From: Treponema sp.
Lineage (GTDB): Bacteria > Spirochaetota > Spirochaetia > Treponematales > Breznakiellaceae
Direction: 5' to 3'
Length of the DNA: 6,395 nucleotides
Assembly (NCBI GenBank): GCA_031281685.1
Contig: JAITFA010000003.1
Span: 1-6,395, forward strand
Of this stretch, positions 1-6,001 are shown piece by piece. How positions within the stretch are numbered: the stretch's first letter is position 1; each line of letters starts with the position of its first letter. The notes below the pieces were generated by a model. That model did no database searches, was not told where the DNA came from, and was given only the letters and a program-made list of their open reading frames with translations. Made by a program: the position numbers and the translations under genes.

Positions 1-20
1 ATCTCTGACACCGCCGTCTC

Positions 21-49
21 CTGACTTTAGGCATGACTTGCATTATACA
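21..49 (+). promoter_or_regulatory. candidate sigma70 promoter of the purine operon
   Basis: CTGACT (21-26) and TATACA (44-49) are 17 bases apart, and each matches four of six consensus positions. A start about seven bases after the second box would be near 56. That leaves a leader of about 20 bases before the purE ATG at 77 and excludes the upstream in-frame ATG at 38. No PurR-type operator or purine riboswitch is recognisable in the 76 bases upstream, but the window begins too close to exclude control elements further out. Two four-of-six boxes are weak evidence. Confidence 0.35.
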
Positions 50-63
50 GCGGCTTGTGGTAT

Positions 64-67
64 AGGA
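64..67 (+). promoter_or_regulatory. ribosome binding site deciding the purE start
   Basis: AGGA lies nine bases before the ATG at 77. The in-frame ATG at 38 has no comparable purine-rich site, and it would add 13 residues before the conserved beta-strand and GSxSD loop that normally lie very near the PurE N-terminus. The start at 77 is therefore preferred. Confidence 0.6.
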
Positions 68-76
68 CTTGTCAAC

Positions 77-556
77 ATGAAAGTTGCTGTTATTTTTGGT
101 TCCCAATCGGACAAAGCTATTATGAAAAAAGCTGTCGATGTTCTGCGGGAGTTTGGCATTGACTTCTCGGCGCATATCTTGTCCGCGCACCGCGTACCGG
201 AACTGCTCCGCGATACGCTGGTGAAGCTGGAAAGTGACGGCGTCGAGGTGATCATAGCAGGCGCGGGGCTTGCCGCCCATCTGCCCGGCGTAATCGCCGG
301 CCTCACGCTCATTCCGGTCATCGCCGTACCAGTCAGTTCCGGTGGTCTTGGCGGGTTAGATGCGCTCCTGTCGATTGTGCAGATGCCCCGGCCTATTCCA
401 GTCGCCACTGTGGGTATTGATAATGGAGCCAACGCCGCCTACCTTGCCTGCGAAATGCTGGCGCTTAAGTACCCGGCGCTTAGGGAAAAGCTCATCGCCT
501 TTCGGGTTGCTATGAAAGAAGACTTCGCTCAGGAAAACAGGGAGATAACGTTATGA
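77..556 (+). CDS. purE: N5-carboxyaminoimidazole ribonucleotide mutase, class I PurE
   Basis: PurE converts N5-CAIR to CAIR in cytosolic de novo purine synthesis; class I enzymes take N5-CAIR made by PurK. The 159-residue product fits the usual 155-175. It shows GSQSD (8-12) in the nucleotide-binding loop, SAHR (36-39) with the catalytic histidine at 38 (His45 of E. coli PurE), [10 protein letters not shown] (62-71) and SIVQMP (99-104). SAHR and AAHLPG mark class I; class II enzymes such as that of Treponema denticola have SAHK and lack AAHLPG. The second position of the usual GAGG is followed here by Leu65 instead of Gly, a small oddity. Compared with E. coli, the segment around IDNGANAA is about two residues shorter, as I recall for many clostridial homologues. 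The stop overlaps the purC start as ATGA, implying translational coupling. No purK is present in the window. Confidence 0.93.
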   Translation: MKVAVIFGSQSDKAIMKKAVDVLREFGIDFSAHILSAHRVPELLRDTLVKLESDGVEVIIAGAGLAAHLPGVIAGLTLIPVIAVPVSSGGLGGLDALLSIVQMPRPIPVATVGIDNGANAAYLACEMLALKYPALREKLIAFRVAMKEDFAQENREITL

Positions 557-1272
557 ATATGCCAACGCTTACGCAGGGACAAAAACTTTACGAGGGTAAG
601 GCGAAAAAGGTCTTTGCTACTGACCATGCTGATCTCGTCATCATTCACTATAAGGACGACGCTACCGCATTTAATGGCGGGAAAAAGGGGCAGATTGAGG
701 ACAAGGGCCTTATGAATAACCAGATCGCCTCCATGCTCTTTGAACTACTTGCGGCATCCGGCGTTCCCACGCACTTTGTGGCACGCCTTTCCGAGCGGGA
801 TATGGTCTGTAAGAAGCTGCGGATAGTGCCGCTTGAGGTGATTGTGCGGAACGTGGTTGCTGGTTCCATGGCCAAGCGCCTGGGCCTTATCGAAGGTACG
901 GCGCTCAAGACCACGGTCTTCGAGCTGTCCTACAAAGACGACCGCTTGGGCGATCCCCTCATCAATGACTATCATGCCGTGGCTATTGGGGCTTCAACCT
1001 TCGAGGAAATCGAAGAGATTAAGGCAATCTCGTTCAAGGTTAATGAAGTGCTGTCAAGTTTCTTCTATAGTAAAGGAGTGCGCCTGATTGACTTCAAGCT
1101 CGAATTTGGCAGAACGGAAAGCGGTGAACTGCTACTTGCCGATGAAATCTCTCCAGATACCTGTCGTTTCTGGGACGCGAAAACCAACGAAAAACTTGAT
1201 AAAGACCGTTTCCGTCGAGACTTGGGTAATGTCAAAGAAGCGTATATTGAGATTCTAAACCGGCTCACATAA
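553..1272 (+). CDS. purC: phosphoribosylaminoimidazole-succinocarboxamide synthase (SAICAR synthetase)
   Basis: PurC joins CAIR to aspartate using ATP to give SAICAR, the step after PurE. At 239 residues it is the normal single-domain bacterial length. Visible motifs are YEGKAKKVF (13-21) in the N-terminal ATP-binding region, [12 protein letters not shown] (34-45), the first SAICAR synthetase signature [17 protein letters not shown] (89-105), the second signature LIDFKLEFG (178-186), and [12 protein letters not shown] (197-208) in the active site. The ATG at 553 overlaps the purE stop, and an AGGGAG site (539-544) lies eight bases upstream. A second ATG at 559 (Met3) is possible but further from that site. 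Only 12 bases separate the stop from purF, so the three genes should share one transcript. The gene looks intact. Confidence 0.96.
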   Translation: MNMPTLTQGQKLYEGKAKKVFATDHADLVIIHYKDDATAFNGGKKGQIEDKGLMNNQIASMLFELLAASGVPTHFVARLSERDMVCKKLRIVPLEVIVRNVVAGSMAKRLGLIEGTALKTTVFELSYKDDRLGDPLINDYHAVAIGASTFEEIEEIKAISFKVNEVLSSFFYSKGVRLIDFKLEFGRTESGELLLADEISPDTCRFWDAKTNEKLDKDRFRRDLGNVKEAYIEILNRLT

Positions 1273-1284
1273 ATAGGGGAAGCA

Positions 1285-2766
1285 ATGTATCAGTCTGACA
1301 AGTTACATGAAGAATGTGGCGTATTTGGCGTGTTTCTGGACGATCCGCAAAAAGACGCCACGCCTCTTGTGTATTACGGGCTTTTTTCCCTACAGCATCG
1401 GGGGCAGGAAAGCGCTGGCATTGCTGTAGCAAAGGACTTTACCATCGAGTGCCGGCGAGGTATGGGGCTGGTTGGCGAGGTATTCAGCCCAGACATTCTG
1501 AGCCAGTTACAAGGTCCAGCGGCAGTGGGTCATGTGCGTTACTCGACCTCTGGCACGAGTTGCATTGAAAACGCCCAGCCCTTTGTGAGCCGCTCTAAGC
1601 TCGGCCCCATAGCAGTGGTGCATAATGGAACGCTTACCAATGCCCCTGTGATTCGGGAACTGCTTGAGGATGCGGGCATTGGTTTCAGTTCCTCCAGCGA
1701 TAGCGAAGTGATTATCAATCTCATCACGAAGAACTATAAGAAGGGACTGGAAAAGTCCCTCACTGACACGATTCAGTCTATCAAAGGTTCGTATGCTCTG
1801 GTTGTACTAACCGGCGATGCGCTGATAGGCGCACGCGACCCCAACGGGATACGGCCTCTGTGTCTGGGCAAGCTCGACGGCGCTTGGATACTCGCAAGCG
1901 AGTCCTGCGCGATTGACGCGGTGAATGGTGAGTTCGTCCGCGACATTGAGCCGGGGGAAATGGTTATTATCAACCATGATCATGTGTTGTCGTTTACGTT
2001 CAGCGAGAAAACGCCGAGGGCGCTCTGCGCGTTTGAGTATGTTTATTTTGCGCGCCCTGATAGTGTCATTGACAGCATTGACGTGTATGAGGCGCGGGTT
2101 CGTATGGGCGACATACTGAGCCGGGAATCCTCGGTTGAGGCTGATCTGGTCATTGGCGTGCCTGATTCCGGCATTCCCGCTGCCATTGGTTACGGCAGAG
2201 CCGCCGACATTCCGTTTGGCCTTGGCATTGTCAAAAGCAAATATGTGGGGCGCACGTTTATATTCCCGAATCAGGAACTGCGGGAAAAAGCCGTTTCGGT
2301 TAAACATAACGTGATTAAGAGCGAGGTTAAGGGCAAGCGCGTAGTGATCATTGACGATTCCATTGTCCGCGGCACAACCAGCCGCCGTCTGGTTTCGATT
2401 CTCCGCAAAGCAGGCGCGTGCGAGGTACACTTCCGCGTATGTTCGCCGCCTGTTCGCTTTCCCTGTTACTTTGGTATTGACACGCCTCACCGCCGCGAAC
2501 TTATCAGCAACATGAACAGTGTAAGCGAACTCTGCGCTTCGTTAGGCGCGGACACGCTTGCCTTTATTTCGGTTGATGGCCTTCTGGAAGCCCTTACCGG
2601 CAAGCGTGGTGGTAACGGTTTTTGTCTGGGCTGTTTCGTCGGTGAATACCCGCTCCATGTCTTGGGCGAGGACAAGACAGCATTAGAAACGTCCGTAACG
2701 TACAACTGTGTGGCACATCCGGACGTTTCTAATTATATCACGAAGCTGAAGAGCATACCCGGCTGA
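1285..2766 (+). CDS. purF: amidophosphoribosyltransferase, 4Fe-4S and propeptide type
   Basis: PurF makes 5-phosphoribosylamine from PRPP and glutamine, the committed first step of purine synthesis. The 493 residues contain an N-terminal glutamine amidotransferase domain (about 11-240) and a phosphoribosyltransferase domain (about 250-460). The nucleophile should be Cys11 in EECGVFGV, so ten residues must be removed, as in the Bacillus subtilis enzyme. GHVRYSTSG (82-90) and NGTLTN (114-119) are glutaminase motifs. VVIIDDSIVRGTT (353-365) is the PRPP loop. Cys248, Cys394, Cys447 and Cys450 match the spacing of the four cluster ligands of B. subtilis PurF, so an oxygen-labile 4Fe-4S cluster is expected. 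AGGGGA (1275-1280) supplies the ribosome binding site. The last 34 bases overlap the end of the opposing small gene. A perfect inverted repeat lies inside the 3' end. No clear terminator follows the stop. Confidence 0.97.
   Translation: MYQSDKLHEECGVFGVFLDDPQKDATPLVYYGLFSLQHRGQESAGIAVAKDFTIECRRGMGLVGEVFSPDILSQLQGPAAVGHVRYSTSGTSCIENAQPFVSRSKLGPIAVVHNGTLTNAPVIRELLEDAGIGFSSSSDSEVIINLITKNYKKGLEKSLTDTIQSIKGSYALVVLTGDALIGARDPNGIRPLCLGKLDGAWILASESCAIDAVNGEFVRDIEPGEMVIINHDHVLSFTFSEKTPRALCAFEYVYFARPDSVIDSIDVYEARVRMGDILSRESSVEADLVIGVPDSGIPAAIGYGRAADIPFGLGIVKSKYVGRTFIFPNQELREKAVSVKHNVIKSEVKGKRVVIIDDSIVRGTTSRRLVSILRKAGACEVHFRVCSPPVRFPCYFGIDTPHRRELISNMNSVSELCASLGADTLAFISVDGLLEALTGKRGGNGFCLGCFVGEYPLHVLGEDKTALETSVTYNCVAHPDVSNYITKLKSIPG
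2682..2733. repeat. perfect 14-base inverted repeat at a tail-to-tail gene junction, possible terminator
   Basis: ATTAGAAACGTCCG (2682-2695) and CGGACGTTTCTAAT (2720-2733) are exact reverse complements separated by 24 bases. The repeat lies in the last codons of purF and begins directly at the stop codon (2735-2733) of the opposing gene. On the - strand it is placed as a terminator or 3'-end stabilising hairpin for the aminotransferase operon. On the + strand, termination here would remove the purF stop codon. The T-rich part (TTTCT) sits inside the arm, and neither side continues into a proper T-run, so this is not a textbook intrinsic terminator. Most of the loop can be left unpaired. Confidence 0.55.
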
Positions 2767-3125
2767 GTAGTGGGAATACTCTGGTATGGAACAGTGGCAA
2801 TAGCGACGTTTTGAGCTGTTTGCTGTATCTGCTGTTCGTACTGGTCGATAAGGGCGTCAATTTGCCCGTCTGACACCGACGTAATGCCAATGTCTCCATT
2901 TTTCTTAAGCTGTGTCAGCCGCTCAATGAGTACATCAAGCACCTTCATCTTGTTTATGGGAACGCCTCTGACACCTTCGGGCGCAAGCGTACCATACACA
3001 TGCCGGAAATGAGAATAAATATAGTTGGCATGAGACACCGGTAGCGACATCTTCTCGTTACTATTACGGGAAGCAGTAATCGCGTATCCAATACTGGGAA
3101 CAGTGGCAGTAACTCCTTTAATCAT
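2733..3125 (-). CDS. conserved-looking protein of unknown function, 130 residues
   Basis: I do not recognise a family with certainty. The start is well supported: GGAGGGG (3136-3130) precedes the ATG with GGAGG six bases away. The product has no signal peptide or membrane segment. A basic, probably helical middle (about 55-76, NKMKVLDVLIERLTQLKKNG) is followed by a polar, Gln-rich helix (about 87-106). The motif ATVP occurs near both ends (7-10 and 110-113) and is encoded by a 12-base direct repeat. The gene lies 47 bases after the solute-binding-like gene, probably as the last member of the same operon. A TATAAT (3161-3156) in the gap has no good -35 partner, so a private promoter is uncertain. 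The final 11 codons and stop run antisense over the purF end. The strong ribosome binding site, rather than homology, makes me accept it as a gene. Confidence 0.72.
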   Translation of the reverse strand: MIKGVTATVPSIGYAITASRNSNEKMSLPVSHANYIYSHFRHVYGTLAPEGVRGVPINKMKVLDVLIERLTQLKKNGDIGITSVSDGQIDALIDQYEQQIQQTAQNVAIATVPYQSIPTTQPGMLFSFVI

Positions 3126-3129
3126 ATAA

Positions 3130-3136
3130 CCCCTCC
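3130..3136 (-). promoter_or_regulatory. strong ribosome binding site of the 130-residue protein
   Basis: On the - strand GGAGGGG is followed by TTAT and the ATG at 3125. It is the best Shine-Dalgarno sequence in the window and the main reason to trust the downstream open frame as a gene. Confidence 0.7.
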
Positions 3137-3172
3137 GTTTTCAATATCGGACAAGATTATAAAAACGTTAGT

Positions 3173-4498
3173 CTAAAAACCGCTGTTTGTCCGATACCAG
3201 TCGCTGATGTGCCGTTCAAGCGGGCGGGTATCCTGCTGGCGAATTCGAGTATGGAGATAGGGGATAATGACCTGCGCTTTCAGGGTACTCCAATTCTGGG
3301 GCAGAATGTTTGGCGGGGAGAGAAAGGCGCTGGGGGGCATATGTCCAAGCAGGCTTGGATAAAACAGGGGAAATATCTGCTCGGTAACGGTTCGTATGGC
3401 TGAAAAGCCATTGCTTATGCCAAAATAGGTCTCGTTTATGCGCTGCTTCTTGCTGATTTCCAGAAGCTGGCGCTGGGTCTCGGCCTGAAAAAACCACTCA
3501 GTGAAAGCGTCAGCAGCCTTTTTCGCTTTGCCTCTCTTGTAAATGCCGTAATACACCGTGTCTTCGGAGACAGGAATCGTGTTGTTCTCCGCAATCCAGC
3601 GAAAGTCAAGGTTGGAACGCTGTTCCTGACTCAAGGTAAACAAGCCCGCGCTGTCCATATAAGTAAAGAGAATTCTGCCCGACATGGCCAGTTTCGCGGA
3701 TGGTTCGTAAAAGTACTTAAAAACAAAGTCGTCCTCAGCCTGAATACTGGTATTCACTTCCTGCGTCCAGTCACGCAAGGCTGTAATCGCTTCCTCTAGC
3801 GCCTCTGGGTTCCACGTTACATCACCTGCGGTCTCGGACGGCGCGGGAACAACGGACGGCGCTGTTTCCACCTCTCTGGCTATTTCCGCCTCCCTGAACG
3901 CCGCGTTAAACAGAGTTGCGGTAACATAGAGGAATTCGTCGTTCCATGCTGGCGAAAAACCCATGCGGGAATAGATTCCGTTCCGCTCAACGTTGTAAGT
4001 CTTGCCAAGCGTCTTTATCTCATCAAAGCCAATCGTGAACGGATTAGAGAGTAACTGGGCATTGGCGCGAGTAAAGACCAGCGCTGGAATGTTAAACGAC
4101 ACGGGCAGAAGGTACTGCTGTTCCTCAATGGTACCAAGGTTGAGAAGTCGCGGATAAAAAGCAGCTTTGGCTATCTTATTTTTGGTAAAAAAACTATCCA
4201 GCGGCTTAAACAAGGTGCGGGTCGTGGCGCTTTTGAGCCAGTTGCCAATCACAATGTCTGGCGTTTCCTGCGCTGTCCCTGAAAGAATGCTCAAACGCTG
4301 GGCAGCAACCTCCATGTAATGAAATTCGATCTTGTAATTATCCTGAGCCGCGTTGAAAGATTCCACATAGAGGGCGAATTCAGGCTGGTCAGTCCAGAGT
4401 ACCGCAGTATTAGACTCGGACAGAACCCATAAGACAACAAAAGCAACTGCCACGCAGGGCAATATAAGCAGGGGAAGCTGTTTCCACAGTTTTGTCAT
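3173..4498 (-). CDS. membrane-anchored extracellular solute-binding-like protein
   Basis: The 441-residue product resembles the family 1 periplasmic binding proteins of sugar-type ABC importers in length and overall pattern. A basic start (MTKLWK) leads to a hydrophobic segment (about 8-27). The mature part begins with a beta-strand and FALYVESFNAAQDNYKIEF (41-59), typical of this fold. TPDIVIGNW (79-87) and LLPVSFNIPALVF (130-142) are typical next elements. A Cys at 15 follows ILP, but it sits in the middle of the hydrophobic stretch and has a Pro before it, so I favour an uncleaved anchor over a lipoprotein. A Pro/Ala/Glu-rich segment (about 208-225) looks like a linker or insertion. No permease or ATPase gene is adjacent, so the ligand and partner are unknown. 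The ATG is two bases past the aminotransferase stop with no close Shine-Dalgarno sequence, which suggests translation by reinitiation. Confidence 0.78.
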   Translation of the reverse strand: MTKLWKQLPLLILPCVAVAFVVLWVLSESNTAVLWTDQPEFALYVESFNAAQDNYKIEFHYMEVAAQRLSILSGTAQETPDIVIGNWLKSATTRTLFKPLDSFFTKNKIAKAAFYPRLLNLGTIEEQQYLLPVSFNIPALVFTRANAQLLSNPFTIGFDEIKTLGKTYNVERNGIYSRMGFSPAWNDEFLYVTATLFNAAFREAEIAREVETAPSVVPAPSETAGDVTWNPEALEEAITALRDWTQEVNTSIQAEDDFVFKYFYEPSAKLAMSGRILFTYMDSAGLFTLSQEQRSNLDFRWIAENNTIPVSEDTVYYGIYKRGKAKKAADAFTEWFFQAETQRQLLEISKKQRINETYFGISNGFSAIRTVTEQIFPLFYPSLLGHMPPSAFLSPPNILPQNWSTLKAQVIIPYLHTRIRQQDTRPLERHISDWYRTNSGF

Positions 4499-4500
4499 GG

Positions 4501-5796
4501 CTATAAACCAGAGGCAACCTGATAGATGGTTTGATACACAGCGGGAATCACTTCCGCTTCAAGGCTGGCAAAGGCGATGCGGAGAAATTCGTCGCCAAAC
4601 GCGATAGCGCCGATGCCGTGCTTATCGAGCAGTTCCCGCCGCAGCGCACTGGCTGATATGCCAACGCAACGAAAGCTCATAAAGTAGCCGGAGTTAAAGG
4701 GCAAAGGCTGTAGGCGCGGGTTCGGCGGAGTTTCGTTAATAAAGCGCTTGGCCGCCTCATACCGGCTTTTTAGCAGAACATAATACTGTTGCCGTTCATC
4801 GATGGTTCGGACATCCTTAATCATCTTCATCATCAGGTACTGGGCTGGTGTATTGGCGCAAGAAACTGACGAGCGTATGACACCCATGTACTTTTTCTCC
4901 AGCGCGCCGTAGTGTCTAGCGCCAAGTCCACGGGAACCGAGGGTAACAAAACCTATCCTGAGTCCCCAGACATAATCTTCTTTGGTTGGCCCGTCGATTT
5001 TGATCGCTAGTACCCGCTCATGCAGGGTTGAAAGCCGCGCAAATAAAGATTCACGGCTGACTGAGTCCTCGTAAAACAGGCCGAAGTAGGCGTCATCGCA
5101 GAGTACCAGCACATCGGCGCCGCCATCGGCGATTTCAGCTACCAGCGTTACCAGAGCATCCACCTCACCATGCGTAGGCGCGTAACCCGAAGGATTATTG
5201 GGGAAGTTAAGGATGATCCGCGCCGACCCGCCTTGAGCCTCTTCTTTCAGCGCTTTAGCGATGGCATTGATATCCAGCCCCAGCCCTGCGCCGAAAAACG
5301 GAATAGCCTTTGTGGTCGCGCCCCGTCGCTCCTGAAAGATAAACTCATAGTTATCCCAGCAGGGATAGCTTGTGATGATGGTGTTCCCCTCGTCAAGGAA
5401 AAGGTCAGCGGTATAGGAGATTCCGGCGGTAAGTCCCGGCACCACCACAGGCAGCGATATCTGGTCTACGTCAAGCGTGGGATTCTTGGCAAGCATACGC
5501 TGTTTCCATGAGTGGCGGGTTTCCTCAACACCGGCAGTTGGCGCATAGGCAACGATTTCCCCCGGACTAAGGGTGGGTATACTATCAGCCATAGCCGACA
5601 GAATCAGCGGACTACCGTTACGGTAGGCCATGCCAATGCTGGCATTTGCCAAATAAGCTGACTTCTTTGCCTCAGCCGATTGCGCGATGATGCCTTTGGG
5701 GAAGTATAAACGACGCCCTAGGCTCGAAAGAAACCGTCCGGCAACGGTTCCATCCAACAGTGTGTTCAGCTCTTCTGCTTCTGCACGATAGTTCAT
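4501..5796 (-). CDS. fold-type I PLP-dependent aminotransferase (class I/II)
   Basis: A cytosolic enzyme of 431 residues, probably moving an amino group between an amino acid and a 2-oxo acid; the substrate cannot be told. Family landmarks appear in order: GLTAG (121-125) in the phosphate-binding region, Trp147 in YPCWDNY likely stacking on the cofactor, NFPNNPSG (197-204), Asp234 and Tyr237 in CDDAYFGL, Lys272 as the expected Schiff-base lysine, Arg280 eight residues later in GLRIGF, and Arg406 in FLRIAF as the expected carboxylate-binding arginine. The lysine lies in DGPTKED rather than the common SFSK, so it belongs to a less usual subgroup. The next Met (56) would remove the N-terminal helix, so the ATG at 5796 is preferred even though it has no Shine-Dalgarno sequence; the promoter position suggests a leaderless mRNA. 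It heads the - strand operon. Confidence 0.9.
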   Translation of the reverse strand: MNYRAEAEELNTLLDGTVAGRFLSSLGRRLYFPKGIIAQSAEAKKSAYLANASIGMAYRNGSPLILSAMADSIPTLSPGEIVAYAPTAGVEETRHSWKQRMLAKNPTLDVDQISLPVVVPGLTAGISYTADLFLDEGNTIITSYPCWDNYEFIFQERRGATTKAIPFFGAGLGLDINAIAKALKEEAQGGSARIILNFPNNPSGYAPTHGEVDALVTLVAEIADGGADVLVLCDDAYFGLFYEDSVSRESLFARLSTLHERVLAIKIDGPTKEDYVWGLRIGFVTLGSRGLGARHYGALEKKYMGVIRSSVSCANTPAQYLMMKMIKDVRTIDERQQYYVLLKSRYEAAKRFINETPPNPRLQPLPFNSGYFMSFRCVGISASALRRELLDKHGIGAIAFGDEFLRIAFASLEAEVIPAVYQTIYQVASGL

Positions 5797-5802
5797 AATT
5801 TT

Positions 5803-5830
5803 ATTATAGAAAAATTAGGGGCTGTGTCAA
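5803..5830 (-). promoter_or_regulatory. consensus sigma70 promoter giving a probably leaderless aminotransferase mRNA
   Basis: On the - strand TTGACA (5830-5825) and TATAAT (5808-5803) are both perfect and 16 bases apart. If the second box occupies -12 to -7, position +1 is 5796, the A of the aminotransferase ATG. The six bases between (AAAATT) hold no ribosome binding site. A degenerate copy of the downstream repeat family abuts the -35 box on its far side. Confidence 0.85.
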
Positions 5831-5831
5831 T

Positions 5832-5849
5832 GCTAGCGTTTCTGGCTGG
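5832..5849 (+). repeat. stray degenerate copy of the GC-rich array motif
   Basis: GCTAGCGTTTCTGG closely matches the GCTAGCGTCTCTGG found at unit joins of the second array (for example 6306-6319), differing by one base. It ends next to the aminotransferase -35 box, more than 300 bases from the array itself, so the repeat family extends to the promoter edge. Confidence 0.5.
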
Positions 5850-5998
5850 CAATTCTCAATTTACATAACGTGAGTGAGCGCAGCCACTTCAACAGTGAAG
5901 CGATTGCCTTCAGCGCCCAAGTCCGAACAGAGCCTTTACTAAGGCAGTCGCGCCGATTCCACCTAGTTAGTGCCAGACACGCATGTAACTAGGATCGG
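5850..5998. other. unique intergenic stretch with small hairpins
   Basis: No open frame with a start and ribosome binding site, tRNA or recognisable RNA gene is seen. It holds three small inverted repeats: CTTCA-ACAG-TGAAG (5887-5900), GCCTT-TACT-AAGGC (5932-5945), and CCTAGTTA (5962-5969) with TAACTAGG (5986-5993). GTGCCAGAC (5970-5978) is the reverse complement of the GTCTGGCAC that opens some units of the second array. TTCCACCTAG (5957-5966) recurs at 5999-6008, where the first array begins, so the edge of that array is blurred. Confidence 0.5.
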
Positions 5999-6001
5999 TT
6001 C

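Noticed and set aside
38..76. Upstream in-frame ATG adding 13 residues to PurE
   Set aside because: It has no ribosome binding site, would precede the predicted transcription start, and the extra residues do not look like PurE. The ATG at 77 has AGGA at good distance.
1807..2490. 227-codon open frame antisense to purF
   Set aside because: It lies wholly within well-conserved purF codons, shows no recognisable domain, and is explained as a shadow of a GC-balanced coding frame.
3156..3161. TATAAT on the - strand before the 130-residue gene as a separate promoter
   Set aside because: No -35 element is found at 16-18 bases, and no TG extension is present. It remains only a -10 look-alike.
4454..4456. 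Cys15 of the solute-binding-like protein as a lipobox cysteine
   Set aside because: The residue before it is Pro and the hydrophobic segment continues well beyond it. Spirochaete lipoboxes are loose, so this is only a leaning.
5170..5511. 113-codon open frame antisense to the aminotransferase
   Set aside because: It overlaps conserved aminotransferase motifs and its Arg/Pro-rich content looks like a reversed coding frame.
5900..5990. Possible tRNA on the - strand suggested by GTTCGGAC
   Set aside because: The T-loop consensus is not met and no acceptor, D or anticodon arm can be built around it.
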